64,000 bases of DNA from Vibrio tubiashii (GCF_028551255.1 NZ_CP117030.1:434001-498000), one strand, 5' to 3'; positions 1-10,059 are shown, counted from the stretch's first letter. Made by a program: numbers and translations. Notes: generated by a model not told the origin, from the letters alone.

Positions 1-43
1 TTAGCGTTAGCAGCGCAACGAAAGAAAATGCAATCTTTTTCAT
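1..43 (-). CDS. 5' end of a divergent gene, product unknown (partial)
   Basis: Reading leftward, an ATG at 43 is preceded by a GAG-type ribosome site and opens a frame starting MKKIAFSFVALLTL before the window ends. The Lys-Lys start followed by a hydrophobic run is a typical signal-peptide beginning, so the product is probably exported. It diverges from rbsD and shares the intergenic region that carries two RbsR-type palindromes and a CRP-like site, so it may belong to the ribose regulon. Only 14 residues are visible, so no family can be named. Confidence 0.6.
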   Translation of the reverse strand, partial: MKKIAFSFVALLTL

Positions 44-134
44 CTCAATTTCCAAATCTTCTTGATGCCCCACACTATACCTTAAAAGATCCGCTGCTCC
101 GCTTAATCGAGCAAATAAATATAGAAAATGGCAT

Positions 135-150
135 ATCGAAACGTTTCGAT
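135..150. promoter_or_regulatory. RbsR-type operator 1
   Basis: ATCGAAACGTTTCGAT is a perfect 16-bp palindrome with the central CG typical of LacI/GalR-family operators. An identical copy lies at 258-273. RbsR, encoded at the end of this operon, is the obvious candidate ligand. This copy is closer to the leftward gene and directly adjoins a CRP-like site. Confidence 0.8.
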
Positions 151-151
151 G

Positions 152-167
152 GGTGATCTCAATCACT
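152..167. promoter_or_regulatory. CRP-like binding site
   Basis: GGTGATCTCAATCACT holds GTGA-N6-TCAC, the core of the CRP consensus TGTGA-N6-TCACA. It sits immediately beside the first RbsR palindrome in the divergent rbs promoter region. This fits catabolite control of ribose use, but no binding evidence is available. Confidence 0.55.
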
Positions 168-256
168 TTGATAAGAGAATAGTCACTAGCAAAGCGGATC
201 AATTTCACACTCTATAGAATCGAGTCTCGAATTTCTGAAGTGACGGACTATTATGT

Positions 257-274
257 CATCGAAACGTTTCGATG
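257..274. promoter_or_regulatory. RbsR-type operator 2
   Basis: This is the second copy of ATCGAAACGTTTCGAT (258-273), extended here to an 18-bp palindrome by flanking C and G. Its centre is 123 bp from that of operator 1 and it lies 78 bp before the rbsD start codon, where it can block rbsD transcription. Confidence 0.8.
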
Positions 275-352
275 AGTATTTTCTCAATAACAAGCATGAC
301 AGAGAAAATAAAGCTTGCCGTACGATAAACGTATTTTTGAAAGGTCGATGAG

Positions 353-772
353 ATGAAGAAAAGTACCCTTATAAATTCAGAACTTTCTTACTTGGTGGCG
401 ACATTAGGTCACACCGATGAGATTACCGTTTGTGATGCAGGCTTACCTATTCCTGATGAAGTGCAACGTATCGATTTAGCACTAACACATGGTGTTCCTT
501 CATTTCTAGAAACAGTACGAGTGCTATTAAGTGAGTCTCAGATTGAAGGCGTCATTATTGCTGAAGAATTTGCCAAAGTGAGCCCGGCTCATCATGAAGC
601 TTTAGTCAAAGAGCTTGCGACAGAAAGCGAGTTAAGCGGTAAGAAAATTGAAGTGACGTATGTGTCTCATGAAGACTTCAAAGCTCGTACTCAGCAGAGT
701 AGAGCAGTAGTTCGTACTGGTGAATGCACACCATATGCGAACGTTATATTTCAAGCAGGTGTGGTTTTTTAA
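353..772 (+). CDS. rbsD: D-ribose pyranase
   Basis: RbsD converts the beta-pyranose form of ribose to the furanose form that ribokinase uses. The 139-residue length is the family norm. Recognisable family features are the N-terminal MKKSTLINSELSYLVATLGH with the catalytic-type His, the DAGLPIP segment near residue 28, and the C-terminal RTGECTPYANVIFQAGV segment. It is the first gene of rbsDACBKR, in the same order as the E. coli operon, and rbsA follows after 24 bp. Two RbsR-type palindromes and a CRP-like site lie upstream. No truncation or unusual feature was seen. Confidence 0.96.
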   Translation: MKKSTLINSELSYLVATLGHTDEITVCDAGLPIPDEVQRIDLALTHGVPSFLETVRVLLSESQIEGVIIAEEFAKVSPAHHEALVKELATESELSGKKIEVTYVSHEDFKARTQQSRAVVRTGECTPYANVIFQAGVVF

Positions 773-796
773 GCCGCGCGATCGTAGGGAAGAATT

Positions 797-2302
797 ATGA
801 CTCAAGCCATTCTTCAGCTGAGCTCTATTGAAAAGGCTTTCCCAGGTGTTAAAGCTCTGGACAAAGCAAGCCTAAATGTTTACCCCGGACGTGTCATGGC
901 ACTGATGGGAGAAAACGGAGCAGGTAAGTCGACTTTGATGAAAGTGCTTACGGGCATTTACACCAAAGACAGCGGCAGCATTCAGTATCAAGGTGAAACC
1001 GCAGCTTTTAAAGGTCCAAGAGATTCTCAAGAAGCTGGGATCAGCATTATTCACCAAGAGTTAAACCTGATTCCGGAACTGACTATTGCCGAAAACATTT
1101 TCCTTGGTCGAGAGTTTACCAGCGCATTTGGTGGCATTCAGTGGGGAAAAATGTATGACGAATCGGACAAATTGCTGGCACGCTTGAACGTCAAACACAG
1201 TTCTAAGACCTTGCTGGGCGACCTGAGCCTGGGTGAGCAGCAAATGGTTGAGATTGCGAAAGCACTGTCGTTCGAATCTAAGGTCATCATTATGGATGAG
1301 CCTACGGACGCCTTAACCGACACCGAGACTGAATCATTATTTAAAGTGATCAACGAGCTTCGTGCTCAAGGTTGCGGCATTGTTTACATCTCTCATCGCC
1401 TTAAAGAAATTTTCGAAATTTGCGACGACATTACCGTTCTTCGTGATGGCAAATTTATCGGTGAATGCCAAGTTTCTGATACCGATGAAGATGGCCTAAT
1501 TGAGATGATGGTTGGTCGTAAGCTTGATGAGCAGTATCCGCGCATCGATGTCCGTCATGGTGAAACCTGTCTAGAAGTGATTGGTTTAACAGGTTCTGGA
1601 GTCCAAGACGTCACTTTTACTCTTAAACGGGGCGAGATTTTGGGTGTGTCTGGCTTAATGGGCGCAGGTCGCACTGAGCTAATGAAAGTCATCTACGGCG
1701 CACTGCCGAGTGAACGTGGTGTGATTAACCTCGACAACAAAACGATTAACCCCGTTAGCCCGCAAGATGGACTTGCGAATGGTATCGCCTATATCTCTGA
1801 GGACCGAAAAGGGGATGGCTTGGTACTAGGGCTTTCGGTTAAAGAGAACATGTCTCTTTGCGCGTTAGATAAGCTGACCAAGGGTGGTCGTATTCAGCAC
1901 AGTGATGAAGTGGTCGCTGTTGAAGACTTCATCAAGCTTTTCAACATCAAAACTCCGACTAGAGATCAAATCATAGGCAACCTATCTGGCGGTAACCAGC
2001 AGAAAGTAGCGATCGCTAAAGGGTTAATGACCAAACCTAAAGTGTTGATCTTGGATGAGCCGACTCGTGGTGTTGACGTCGGTGCGAAGAAAGAGATCTA
2101 CCAACTTATCAACAAATTTAAAGCCGATGGCATGAGCATCATTCTTGTCTCATCGGAAATGCCCGAAGTGTTAGGCATGAGCGACCGCATCCTCGTTATG
2201 CACGAAGGTCGAATCAGCGGCGAGTTTGATGCAAAAGACGCCGACCAAGAAAAACTACTCGCCTGTGCCGTAGGCAAAAAGATTAATGAGGAAGCAGCAT
2301 GA
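797..2302 (+). CDS. rbsA: Ribose ABC transporter ATP-binding protein
   Basis: RbsA is the cytoplasmic ATPase of the RbsABC ribose importer. It is a 501-residue tandem ATPase. The first half has Walker [10 protein letters not shown] (about residues 38-46), signature LSLGEQQ and Walker B with DEPTDAL. The second half has a degenerate Walker A (GLMGAGRTE), then LSGGNQQKV and [11 protein letters not shown]. One intact and one degenerate nucleotide site is usual for monosaccharide importers of this class. The start has a GGGAAG ribosome site. The gene overlaps rbsC by 4 bp, indicating translational coupling. Confidence 0.96.
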   Translation: MTQAILQLSSIEKAFPGVKALDKASLNVYPGRVMALMGENGAGKSTLMKVLTGIYTKDSGSIQYQGETAAFKGPRDSQEAGISIIHQELNLIPELTIAENIFLGREFTSAFGGIQWGKMYDESDKLLARLNVKHSSKTLLGDLSLGEQQMVEIAKALSFESKVIIMDEPTDALTDTETESLFKVINELRAQGCGIVYISHRLKEIFEICDDITVLRDGKFIGECQVSDTDEDGLIEMMVGRKLDEQYPRIDVRHGETCLEVIGLTGSGVQDVTFTLKRGEILGVSGLMGAGRTELMKVIYGALPSERGVINLDNKTINPVSPQDGLANGIAYISEDRKGDGLVLGLSVKENMSLCALDKLTKGGRIQHSDEVVAVEDFIKLFNIKTPTRDQIIGNLSGGNQQKVAIAKGLMTKPKVLILDEPTRGVDVGAKKEIYQLINKFKADGMSIILVSSEMPEVLGMSDRILVMHEGRISGEFDAKDADQEKLLACAVGKKINEEAA

Positions 2303-3282
2303 GTACCAATACCATGAGCAAACCAACGGAAACAAACAGCAAAAAACTGTTTAGCAAAGAGTGGTTGATTGAACAGAAATCACTGATTGCACTCTTGTTT
2401 TTGATTGTTGTCGTATCATTCTTAAATCCGAACTTTTTTACGGTCGATAACATTCTCAACATCCTCCGCCAGACATCGGTTAACGCCATCATCGCCGTCG
2501 GTATGACTTTGGTCATCTTGACCGCGGGTATCGATTTGAGCGTTGGCTCAGTATTGGCCCTATGTGGTGCCTTCGCTGCGAGCTTAATCGCGATGGAAGT
2601 GCCTGTCTTGATCGCAGTTCCAACCGCACTGTTCGCTGGTGCTGCACTAGGTGCGATTAGCGGCATTATTATCGCTAAAGGTAAGGTTCAAGCCTTTATT
2701 GCTACCTTGGTGACTATGACGCTGCTACGAGGCGTGACCATGGTGTATACCGACGGTCGACCAATTTCTACAGGCTTCACTGACACGGCAGATGCATTCG
2801 CTTGGTTTGGTACTGGCTACGCATTAGGTATCCCTGTTCCAGTTTGGCTAATGGTTATTGTATTTGCAGCCGCTTGGTACCTACTTAACCACACTCGCTT
2901 TGGTCGCTATGTCTACGCCCTAGGTGGTAATGAATCTGCGACTCGCCTATCTGGTATCAACGTTGACCGCGTGAAGATTGGTGTTTACGCCATCTGTGGT
3001 CTGCTTGCTGCGCTAGCTGGCATCATCGTTACATCACGACTTTCATCTGCACAACCGACTGCGGGTATGGGTTACGAGCTAGACGCGATTGCCGCAGTTG
3101 TGTTGGGTGGTACTAGCCTAATGGGTGGTAAGGGCCGCATCATGGGCACACTGATCGGTGCGCTGATTATCGGCTTCCTAAACAACGCCCTAAACCTACT
3201 CGACGTATCCTCCTACTACCAAATGATCGCTAAAGCAGTGGTAATTCTACTTGCGGTACTGGTAGACAACAAAAACAAGTAA
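2299..3282 (+). CDS. rbsC: Ribose ABC transporter permease
   Basis: RbsC is the inner-membrane channel of the ribose importer. The 327 residues are mostly hydrophobic helices of the branched-chain/monosaccharide permease family, with the conserved segment [19 protein letters not shown] near the C terminus. The cytoplasmic start is followed by a first membrane segment at about residues 30-48. Its ATG overlaps the rbsA stop (ATGA). A hairpin follows the stop codon, before rbsB. Confidence 0.95.
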   Translation: MSTNTMSKPTETNSKKLFSKEWLIEQKSLIALLFLIVVVSFLNPNFFTVDNILNILRQTSVNAIIAVGMTLVILTAGIDLSVGSVLALCGAFAASLIAMEVPVLIAVPTALFAGAALGAISGIIIAKGKVQAFIATLVTMTLLRGVTMVYTDGRPISTGFTDTADAFAWFGTGYALGIPVPVWLMVIVFAAAWYLLNHTRFGRYVYALGGNESATRLSGINVDRVKIGVYAICGLLAALAGIIVTSRLSSAQPTAGMGYELDAIAAVVLGGTSLMGGKGRIMGTLIGALIIGFLNNALNLLDVSSYYQMIAKAVVILLAVLVDNKNK

Positions 3283-3296
3283 ATCATAACTAAATC

Positions 3297-3320
3297 GAGC
3301 CAAGTGACGTGTCTTGGCTC
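3297..3320 (+). promoter_or_regulatory. Intercistronic hairpin between rbsC and rbsB
   Basis: GAGCCAAG (3297-3304) pairs exactly with CTTGGCTC (3313-3320) around an 8-nt loop. There is no T-run behind it, so it is unlikely to be a strong terminator. Such hairpins upstream of binding-protein genes often protect the 3' mRNA segment or cause partial stopping, giving more RbsB than RbsAC. That role is inferred. Confidence 0.6.
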
Positions 3321-3342
3321 ACCCTACACAAGGACTGAGAAA

Positions 3343-4221
3343 ATGAAAAAACTAACGACTCTTATCTCTGCTGCACTACTTTCGTCAACCGTTTCTGTTT
3401 CAGCGCAAGCTCAGGACACGATGGCAATCGTACTGTCTACGCTGAACAACCCTTTCTTCGTTACGATGAAAGATGGTGCTGAAGCAAAGGCAAAAGAGTT
3501 AGGTTATGACCTAATCGTACTAGACTCGCAAAATGACCCAAGCAAAGAGCTGTCAAACATTGAAGATCTGACTATCCGCGGTGTTAAGGCGATTCTAATC
3601 AACCCAACGGATTCAGATGCAGTGTCTAATGCGATTCGTATGGCAAACCGTTCTAACATCCCAGTACTGACTCTAGACCGTGGTGCGAGCCGTGGTGAAG
3701 TGGTGAGCCACATTGCTTCTGACAACGTTGTTGGCGGTGAAATGGCGGGTAACTACATCGTTGAAAAAGTGGGTATGAAAGCGAAAGTTATTCAACTGGA
3801 AGGCATTGCAGGTACTTCAGCGGCACGCGAGCGTGGTGAAGGCTTTATGAATGCGGTTAAAGGCAGTGAAATGGACGTTCTTGCGAGCCAACCTGCAGAC
3901 TTCGACCGTACTAAAGGTCTTAACGTAATGGAAAACCTGCTAGCGGCTAACCCAGATGTGCAAGCGGTATTTGCTCAGAATGATGAGATGGCTCTAGGTG
4001 CTCTGCGCGCGGTTCAAGCATCAGGTAAAGATGTAATGATCGTTGGCTTCGATGGCACAGATGACGGCATCGCAGCGGTTAACCGCGGCAAGCTATCTGC
4101 AACTATCGCTCAGCAGCCAGATCTTATCGGCGCACTTGGTATCGAAACCGCTGACAAAGTACTGAAAGGTTCTCAAGTAGAAGAGTACATCCCAGTACCA
4201 CTGAAAGTTATCACTAAGTAA
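3343..4221 (+). CDS. rbsB: Ribose periplasmic binding protein
   Basis: RbsB captures ribose in the periplasm for RbsAC and, in enteric bacteria, also presents it to a chemoreceptor. The ATG at 3343 is chosen because it follows AGGACTGAG and begins a clear signal peptide ([23 protein letters not shown]). An upstream in-frame ATG at 3304 would place the intercistronic hairpin inside the coding sequence. The mature protein starts near [16 protein letters not shown] and has the type I periplasmic binding fold with [14 protein letters not shown] and QNDEMALGA. It is 292 residues long, normal for the family. Confidence 0.95.
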   Translation: MKKLTTLISAALLSSTVSVSAQAQDTMAIVLSTLNNPFFVTMKDGAEAKAKELGYDLIVLDSQNDPSKELSNIEDLTIRGVKAILINPTDSDAVSNAIRMANRSNIPVLTLDRGASRGEVVSHIASDNVVGGEMAGNYIVEKVGMKAKVIQLEGIAGTSAARERGEGFMNAVKGSEMDVLASQPADFDRTKGLNVMENLLAANPDVQAVFAQNDEMALGALRAVQASGKDVMIVGFDGTDDGIAAVNRGKLSATIAQQPDLIGALGIETADKVLKGSQVEEYIPVPLKVITK

Positions 4222-4239
4222 TGAGTTAACTAATTTTGT

Positions 4240-4277
4240 CCTTCTCCCCGCTTATATCTGTCGTTTAGGGGAGAAGG
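4240..4277 (+). promoter_or_regulatory. Hairpin after rbsB
   Basis: CCTTCTCCCC (4240-4249) is exactly complementary to GGGGAGAAGG (4268-4277), with an 18-nt loop and no T-run. It lies in the 142-bp gap before rbsK. It is probably an mRNA-stabilising or partial-termination element that separates the abundant rbsB message from rbsKR. Confidence 0.6.
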
Positions 4278-4363
4278 GCGAATAGCCATGCGCTTTACCC
4301 TAGAGCTCATCGCTATTACTCCTGTTCACATATAAGTGGCTCTAGCGAGCCGAGGATTACCTT

Positions 4364-5284
4364 ATGAATAAGTTAGTGGTTTTAGGTAGTGTTAACGCTG
4401 ACCATGTTCTTCAAGTGCCTTCTTTCCCTCGCCCTGGCGAGACGTTGCATGGTCGAAACTATCAAGTTATTCCTGGTGGTAAAGGGGCAAACCAAGCCGT
4501 AGCGGCTGCACGATTAAATGCGGATATCGGCTTTATTGCTTGTGTCGGTGATGATGCGTTTGGCATTAACATTCGCGAAAACTTCAAGATGGATAACATC
4601 AACATTGCTGGCGTTAAAATGGAGCCAAACTGCCCGACGGGTATTGCAATGATTCAGGTCGCCGATAGCGGTGAAAACAGTATTTGTATTTCCGCAGAAG
4701 CGAATGCAAAACTGACCGCTGATGCTATTGAGTCAGATTTAGAGCAGATTCGATCGGCCAAATACCTGCTGACGCAATTGGAAACGCCGATTTGTGGCAT
4801 CGAAAAAGTGGCCAAAGTGGCCAAAGAAGCGCGCACCAATGTCATTTTAAATCCTGCGCCAGCGCGTCCACTTTCGGATGAACTGCTTGCCTGTGTCGAT
4901 GTTATCACGCCAAATGAAACGGAAGCGGAAGTGCTTACTGGGATTACCGTGACGGATAACGATAGCGCGCAAGAAGCAGCGAACGAACTGCATCGTAAAG
5001 GGATCGAAATCGTCATGATTACCCTTGGCGCGAAAGGGGTATGGCTTAGTCAAAATGGCCGCGGAGAGCTAATTCCTGGTTTTAAGGTTGATGCTACAGA
5101 CACAACCGCAGCAGGAGATACCTTTAATGGGGCATTGGTCACTGGTCTGCTCGAAGATTTACCTTTAGAATCAGCGATCAAATTTGCTCATGCAGCAGCG
5201 GCTATCTCTGTGACGCGTTTTGGTGCTCAGACATCCATCCCATCAAGAGAAGAAGTCGATGCTTTCTTAGCGGAGCAAAGCTAA
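4364..5284 (+). CDS. rbsK: Ribokinase
   Basis: This enzyme phosphorylates ribose to ribose 5-phosphate in the cytoplasm. The 306-residue PfkB-family protein has the N-terminal GSVNADHV segment, the GGKGANQAVAAARL signature near residue 42, and the C-terminal PfkB motif DTTAAGDTFNGAL that holds the catalytic Asp and the anion-hole glycines. The start follows a GAGG-type ribosome site. rbsR follows after 29 bp. Confidence 0.95.
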   Translation: MNKLVVLGSVNADHVLQVPSFPRPGETLHGRNYQVIPGGKGANQAVAAARLNADIGFIACVGDDAFGINIRENFKMDNINIAGVKMEPNCPTGIAMIQVADSGENSICISAEANAKLTADAIESDLEQIRSAKYLLTQLETPICGIEKVAKVAKEARTNVILNPAPARPLSDELLACVDVITPNETEAEVLTGITVTDNDSAQEAANELHRKGIEIVMITLGAKGVWLSQNGRGELIPGFKVDATDTTAAGDTFNGALVTGLLEDLPLESAIKFAHAAAAISVTRFGAQTSIPSREEVDAFLAEQS

Positions 5285-5313
5285 CGTCTAGCCACAAGCA
5301 AGGAGAGAATGAC

Positions 5314-6318
5314 ATGGCGACAATGAAAGATATCGCAAGAGTTGCGGGTGTATCGACCTCTACGGTGAGCCATGTCATCAATAAATCTCGTTTCGTCAGT
5401 GAAGAGATCTCTGAGCGCGTCAATAATGCCGCTCGTGAGCTTAATTACCGTCCGTCTGCATTAGCTCGCAGCCTTAAAGTCAATCGCACTAAAACCATAG
5501 GTATGCTGGTGACCACCTCAACTAACCCGTTTTTCGGTGAAGTAGTAAAAGGGGTCGAGCGCAGTTGCTATCAGCAAGGTTATAGCCTGATTCTGTGTAA
5601 TACCGAGGGCGACCACGAACGGATGCGCGAGTCGATCAATACCTTGCTGCAAAAACGTGTCGATGGCTTAATCTTGATGTGTTCTTCGCTTGAAGGTGAG
5701 CGTTTAGAAGTGTTTGAGCAATACCAAGACATTCCAGTCGTTGTTATGGATTGGGGGCCGATGCTGTTTACCAGTGACAAGATCCAAGACAACTCATTGC
5801 GCGGTGGTTATCTGGCAGCGAAGCACTTAATCGAATCTGGTCATAAAAAGATTGGTTGTATCACCGGACCATTGGTCAAGCACCAAGCTCAAATGCGTTA
5901 TGAGGGGTATAAAAGAGCGCTGAACGAACATAGCTTGGAGTTCAAAGCTAATTGGATCATCGAGTCTGACTTTGAGTGTGAAGGTGGCTACGAAGCGTTC
6001 AATAAAATGGTTGCTAAAGGACCGCTGCCAAGTGCACTTTTTGTCTGTAATGACATGATGGCGATGGGGGTGATCAATGCCGCAAACGAGAAAGGTATTC
6101 GGATTCCGGAAGAGTTGTCTATCATTGGCTACGATGACATTCATATCGCAAAATTTATGAGCCCTTCGCTGACGACGATTCACCAGCCGAAATACCGCTT
6201 AGGTAAAGCGGCGGTTGAAGCACTGCTTAAAAAATTAGAAGGTGAATCAACAGATACTCAGGTGGTTCAGCTAGAGCCTACCCTAGTGAGCCGAGCCACT
6301 GTCCGCCAACTTGTATAG
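5314..6318 (+). CDS. rbsR: Ribose operon repressor, LacI family
   Basis: This is a LacI/GalR-family repressor of 334 residues. The N terminus MATMKDIARVAGVSTSTVSHVINKS is the helix-turn-helix, with the hinge helix at about residues 48-58 (RPSALARSLK). A periplasmic-binding-like ligand domain follows (NRTKTIGMLVTTSTNPFF). Its position as last gene of rbsDACBKR and the two matching palindromes upstream of rbsD support a ribose-responsive repressor that also limits its own expression. No clear terminator was found after it. Confidence 0.95.
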   Translation: MATMKDIARVAGVSTSTVSHVINKSRFVSEEISERVNNAARELNYRPSALARSLKVNRTKTIGMLVTTSTNPFFGEVVKGVERSCYQQGYSLILCNTEGDHERMRESINTLLQKRVDGLILMCSSLEGERLEVFEQYQDIPVVVMDWGPMLFTSDKIQDNSLRGGYLAAKHLIESGHKKIGCITGPLVKHQAQMRYEGYKRALNEHSLEFKANWIIESDFECEGGYEAFNKMVAKGPLPSALFVCNDMMAMGVINAANEKGIRIPEELSIIGYDDIHIAKFMSPSLTTIHQPKYRLGKAAVEALLKKLEGESTDTQVVQLEPTLVSRATVRQLV

Positions 6319-6441
6319 CTCAACAAGTCACTGTTTACTTGCTTGAACCGCAACACTGTTTTGCTTAATGAGTAAGTAGTAAATATCTGCAAATATGTGC
6401 TAAACCTAAAGAATGAACTCGTTTTCGATATTAGGTGCTAC

Positions 6442-7986
6442 ATGGAGCTGTTTGCCGATCAAAGAAAGCAAGAAAGTCCTGAGGATAACTCACTAAGTGA
6501 CGTTGTTCCTTCCGTTCCTTGGACAGTGCTGCTGGTAGACGACGACGCTCAAATGCACCAAGTGACACGCTTGGCCTTGTCTGGTTTTACCTTTGAAGGC
6601 CGCAAACTCAATCTGATCTCTGCTCACTCGGCACAAGAAGCCAAAGTTATCTGTCAGCAAAATAGTGATATTGCTCTGGCGCTGGTGGATGTGGTGATGG
6701 AGACAGAGCATGCAGGTTTGGAGCTGGTAAAGTTTATTCGTGAGGAGCTAGGTAACAATCTTATTCGCGTAGTACTGCGCACCGGACAAGCTGGGCAAGC
6801 CCCAGAAGACGTAGTCATTCGCGAGTATGAAATTGACGATTACAAAGAGAAGACAGAGCTGACGACACAAAAGCTTAAAACCCTTCTCTACTCTATGCTA
6901 CGCTCCTATCGAGATTTATGTCTTATTAGCCAACAGAAGTCAGGGCTTAAGAAAGTGATTGAGTTTTCCGCAAAAGTTCAAAATACCACCACTTTGCAAG
7001 CCTATGCCGCCTCGGTTCTGGAACAGCTAACTTCGTTGCTTCAGTTGGAAAAATCAGCTTTTTACTGTGTTGTTAAACCACGCCCTAATGGTGAGGTAAC
7101 ACGAGCATTGACTTTAGCGGCGACGGGTGAATATGTGGATTGCTACAGTGAGTGTGCATTTAATAGGTTACCACAAGAGGTCGCCAATCGTTGCCAACAA
7201 GTCCTTGAGCAAGGTTATTCACAGCACTTTGGCGACGCCTTTATTCTCTATACCAGTGATGAGCAGGGTGTCGATAGCCTCTTATATGTCAATTTCCATA
7301 AAGACCTCTCCGAGTTGGATGTCCAGCTGCTGGAAATTTACATGCAGAATATCGGTCTGACCTTCGAGAACCTGAGCTTGCTACTGGATATCAAAGAAAC
7401 ATCGAAAGAGCTGGTCTATAACCTCGCCAACGCTGTAGAGGCACGTAGCCGAGAGACTGGAGCGCACGTTCAACGAGTCTCGCTTATCTGCGAAAAGCTG
7501 GCACTCCTTTATGGCTTGAATGAGCATGAAGCCAGTATGATTAAGCACGCCTCGCCCTTGCATGACGTGGGCAAAGTTGCCGTGCCTGACTCGATTCTTC
7601 ATAAGCCCGGTAAGCTCAATGCTGAGGAATGGGAGATCATGAAAAAGCACGTAGATTATGGCGTGGAGATTTTAAGCCGCTCTAAACGTCGCTTGATCGT
7701 TATGGCTAAAGAGATTGCGGCTTATCACCATGAAAAGTGGGACGGCTCGGGCTATCCGAATGGGTTAAAAGGCGACGAGATCCCCATCAGCGGACGTATT
7801 GCCGCGCTTGCTGATGTGTTTGATGCTCTCGGCGCCAAAAGAAGTTACAAAGAGCCATGGAGCGATGAGGATATTCGCGCAGAGATTCTCAAGCAGAAAG
7901 GGGCACACTTTGAGCCGCAATTGGTCGATTTGCTCATCAATCACTGGGAAGAGTTCATCGAAATCCGTAACTCTCTGCCTGACTAG
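6442..7986 (+). CDS. Response regulator with HD-GYP phosphodiesterase domain
   Basis: This is a predicted cyclic-di-GMP phosphodiesterase controlled by phosphorylation. The ATG at 6442 is preferred over a GTG at 6397 because TTAGGTG lies just before it. The order is: receiver domain (acidic pair in VLLVDDDAQMH; phospho-acceptor Asp in ALVDVVMETEHAG; Lys in DYKEKTEL), a middle region resembling DUF3369, then HD-GYP with the HD pair in SPLHDVGKVAVPD and [14 protein letters not shown]. All HD-GYP metal-site motifs look intact. It converges on the sensor kinase gene; the two stop codons share the four bases CTAG. The kinase may be its partner, which is inferred from position only. Confidence 0.88.
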   Translation: MELFADQRKQESPEDNSLSDVVPSVPWTVLLVDDDAQMHQVTRLALSGFTFEGRKLNLISAHSAQEAKVICQQNSDIALALVDVVMETEHAGLELVKFIREELGNNLIRVVLRTGQAGQAPEDVVIREYEIDDYKEKTELTTQKLKTLLYSMLRSYRDLCLISQQKSGLKKVIEFSAKVQNTTTLQAYAASVLEQLTSLLQLEKSAFYCVVKPRPNGEVTRALTLAATGEYVDCYSECAFNRLPQEVANRCQQVLEQGYSQHFGDAFILYTSDEQGVDSLLYVNFHKDLSELDVQLLEIYMQNIGLTFENLSLLLDIKETSKELVYNLANAVEARSRETGAHVQRVSLICEKLALLYGLNEHEASMIKHASPLHDVGKVAVPDSILHKPGKLNAEEWEIMKKHVDYGVEILSRSKRRLIVMAKEIAAYHHEKWDGSGYPNGLKGDEIPISGRIAALADVFDALGAKRSYKEPWSDEDIRAEILKQKGAHFEPQLVDLLINHWEEFIEIRNSLPD

Positions 7987-9941
7987 ATGTTGTAATCTAA
8001 ATGGTGGTCAGGAGAATCACTAGTAGGCAGATTCCTTGGTAGCCTGAGTTCGAAACGTACTCCTTGGCCGACTTCAGATTCAAATATCAGTTCACCTTTC
8101 AGTTTCTGTTTTACCAGATTAAATACCAAGTTCAGCCCCAAGCCAGAGCCGCCTTTGCCTCTTTTGGTTGTGTAGAAGGGCTCGAAAATCTTCTGGTGCA
8201 ATGACGCCTCTATGCCACTGCCGTTGTCGCGATACTCAAACACCATTGTCTCTGCATCTTGATGGAAACGGATTGATATTTGTGGCGTGTTCTGTTCGTG
8301 AAAAGCGTGATTGATGCTGTTCATAATCAGATTGGAAATAACCTGGGTTAACACACCAGGTAGGCTGTTCATGGTTAAACTGGAATCGCCTTCAAGAACA
8401 GGCACTACCGGGAGTTTGCGTGTCTCTGGGTGTAAGCTGGCAATTAGAGCATCCAACACTTGGTGCACCTGAAATTGACTACGGCTTTCTGACACTTGGT
8501 CAACCGCGGTCTGTTTAAAATCTCGAATCAATTTAGCGGCTCTATTGAGGTTGTGTTCGAGCATAGTGCTGCTGTCAGACATTCGCTCCATAATTGATTT
8601 AAATTGATCTGTTGTGAGAGTTTGATTGGCAAAAGCTTGATTCGCTTCGTTGGTCACATCGCGTATGACAGAAGTCGCCGTCACCGCAATCCCAAGTGGA
8701 GTATTGACCTCATGGGCGACTCCTGCGACAAGTCCCCCAAGAGCGGCGAGCTTTTCTGATTCAACAAGCTGCTCTTGAGTATGTTTGAGCTGCTCCATAC
8801 TTTGTTTCAAATCTAGGGTTCGAGTCGCCACTGTGTGTTCTAGGTTTTGATTTAGCTCTTCAAGTTCAATTTGTGTCAGCTTTAACTCGGTAATGTTGAT
8901 GGCAGTGCCGCGGAAACCTAAGAAACGGTCATTTTCGTAACGTGCCTTGGCTTGAAACAGTAAGTATTGGGTAATACAGTTTAAGGTGATGGTCTCTTCA
9001 CACATTGAGAAAGTACTCCGTTGGCGAAGCTTTTCATGCAGTGAAGCACAATGCTCTAAAGCCGATAACCGATTCATTACTGGTTTACTAAGGTTGTCTA
9101 TACCAAGCGCTTCTCTCATACTGTCTGAGCAATAGACAAGATGACCTAACTCGTCAGTCTCCCATAGCCAATCTGAAGAAACATGGGCGAACTCTTTGAG
9201 GCGCTCTTGCTCTTGCTTGATATTGTCATAAAGACGGGTGACATTACTGGTGATTTTATTCGCTTCTTCGGCAAGCCAATCCAGTTCGTCATCCTTTTCA
9301 GAGATCCAAGCTTGATGTTCAAGTTCCAGAGGATCCGCGGGATGACGTGGGTTGTATTGGCGAAGGTATTTAGCAATTGCGAAGATCCTTTGATTGACAC
9401 TGCGATGAAACACCATCAACACGAGATAACACACCAGTAAAGTTTTACCTGCATTGAGAAGTAGGGTGTAAACCGCTTGCCAGATTAGGTAGTCGTAGAT
9501 CTCTTGGGCATCAGACTGAACGTAAATATGACCGATTTCCTCCACGCGAGATGTGTTTGGGTGCCTGTAGATCAGTGGGTACTTTTTAGTAAGTGCGTTT
9601 TCCATCACTTCTGTACCAGCTTCAAAAGTATAGCCACCACTTTCGACTCTGAGATAGTCCACTCTCGGCAAATTTACCAAGCCATCGATTTCTTGCTGCA
9701 AAACGAGTAGATCAAAATCCCACACTGACGACGCAATTAGAGGAGCGTGTATATCGCGTATTTCTAATTGGCGCTGTTTGACGGTATCGAACTCTTTTCG
9801 GTAGTCCCATGATAGTTGCAGTAATGTGGTAAACACGGTAATCAAGCCACTAAGCAGTACCATAATCAGGATAATACGTCGCCCGATCCTGCTATAGAAT
9901 GGGCTGCTTTGGCTTTCTTCGATGTCTTTACTACGCGTCAT
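7983..9941 (-). CDS. Membrane sensor histidine kinase with PAS domain
   Basis: This 652-residue kinase has a membrane segment at about residues 20-45, a periplasmic region to about 155, and a second membrane segment at about 158-180. Next come a linker, a PAS domain (about 245-360, containing SSDWLWETDELGHLVYCSD), a coiled coil, the phospho-acceptor His in GLVAGVAHEVNTPLG, and a C-terminal ATPase with N box (NLIMNSINHAF), DNGSG, and GKGGSGLGLNLV. There is no receiver domain, so an external response regulator is needed. Its neighbours are the convergent HD-GYP regulator and a divergent periplasmic binding protein 118 bp away, a likely ligand sensor. The signal sensed is unknown. Confidence 0.88.
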   Translation of the reverse strand: MTRSKDIEESQSSPFYSRIGRRIILIMVLLSGLITVFTTLLQLSWDYRKEFDTVKQRQLEIRDIHAPLIASSVWDFDLLVLQQEIDGLVNLPRVDYLRVESGGYTFEAGTEVMENALTKKYPLIYRHPNTSRVEEIGHIYVQSDAQEIYDYLIWQAVYTLLLNAGKTLLVCYLVLMVFHRSVNQRIFAIAKYLRQYNPRHPADPLELEHQAWISEKDDELDWLAEEANKITSNVTRLYDNIKQEQERLKEFAHVSSDWLWETDELGHLVYCSDSMREALGIDNLSKPVMNRLSALEHCASLHEKLRQRSTFSMCEETITLNCITQYLLFQAKARYENDRFLGFRGTAINITELKLTQIELEELNQNLEHTVATRTLDLKQSMEQLKHTQEQLVESEKLAALGGLVAGVAHEVNTPLGIAVTATSVIRDVTNEANQAFANQTLTTDQFKSIMERMSDSSTMLEHNLNRAAKLIRDFKQTAVDQVSESRSQFQVHQVLDALIASLHPETRKLPVVPVLEGDSSLTMNSLPGVLTQVISNLIMNSINHAFHEQNTPQISIRFHQDAETMVFEYRDNGSGIEASLHQKIFEPFYTTKRGKGGSGLGLNLVFNLVKQKLKGELIFESEVGQGVRFELRLPRNLPTSDSPDHHLDYNI

Positions 9942-10059
9942 GGTATTAATTCAAAAGTTTATTTTTGATTATAGACGTTCAAATACGATTTGAAGTGGAA
10001 TGCCAGTGGAGACTTGAGCTAAGGCAACTACACTAATAGAAAAGCAAGAGGAAAAACTC

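Noticed and set aside
6324..6341. CAAGT/ACTTG hairpin as rbsR terminator
   Set aside because: The stem is only 5 bp and no T-run follows.
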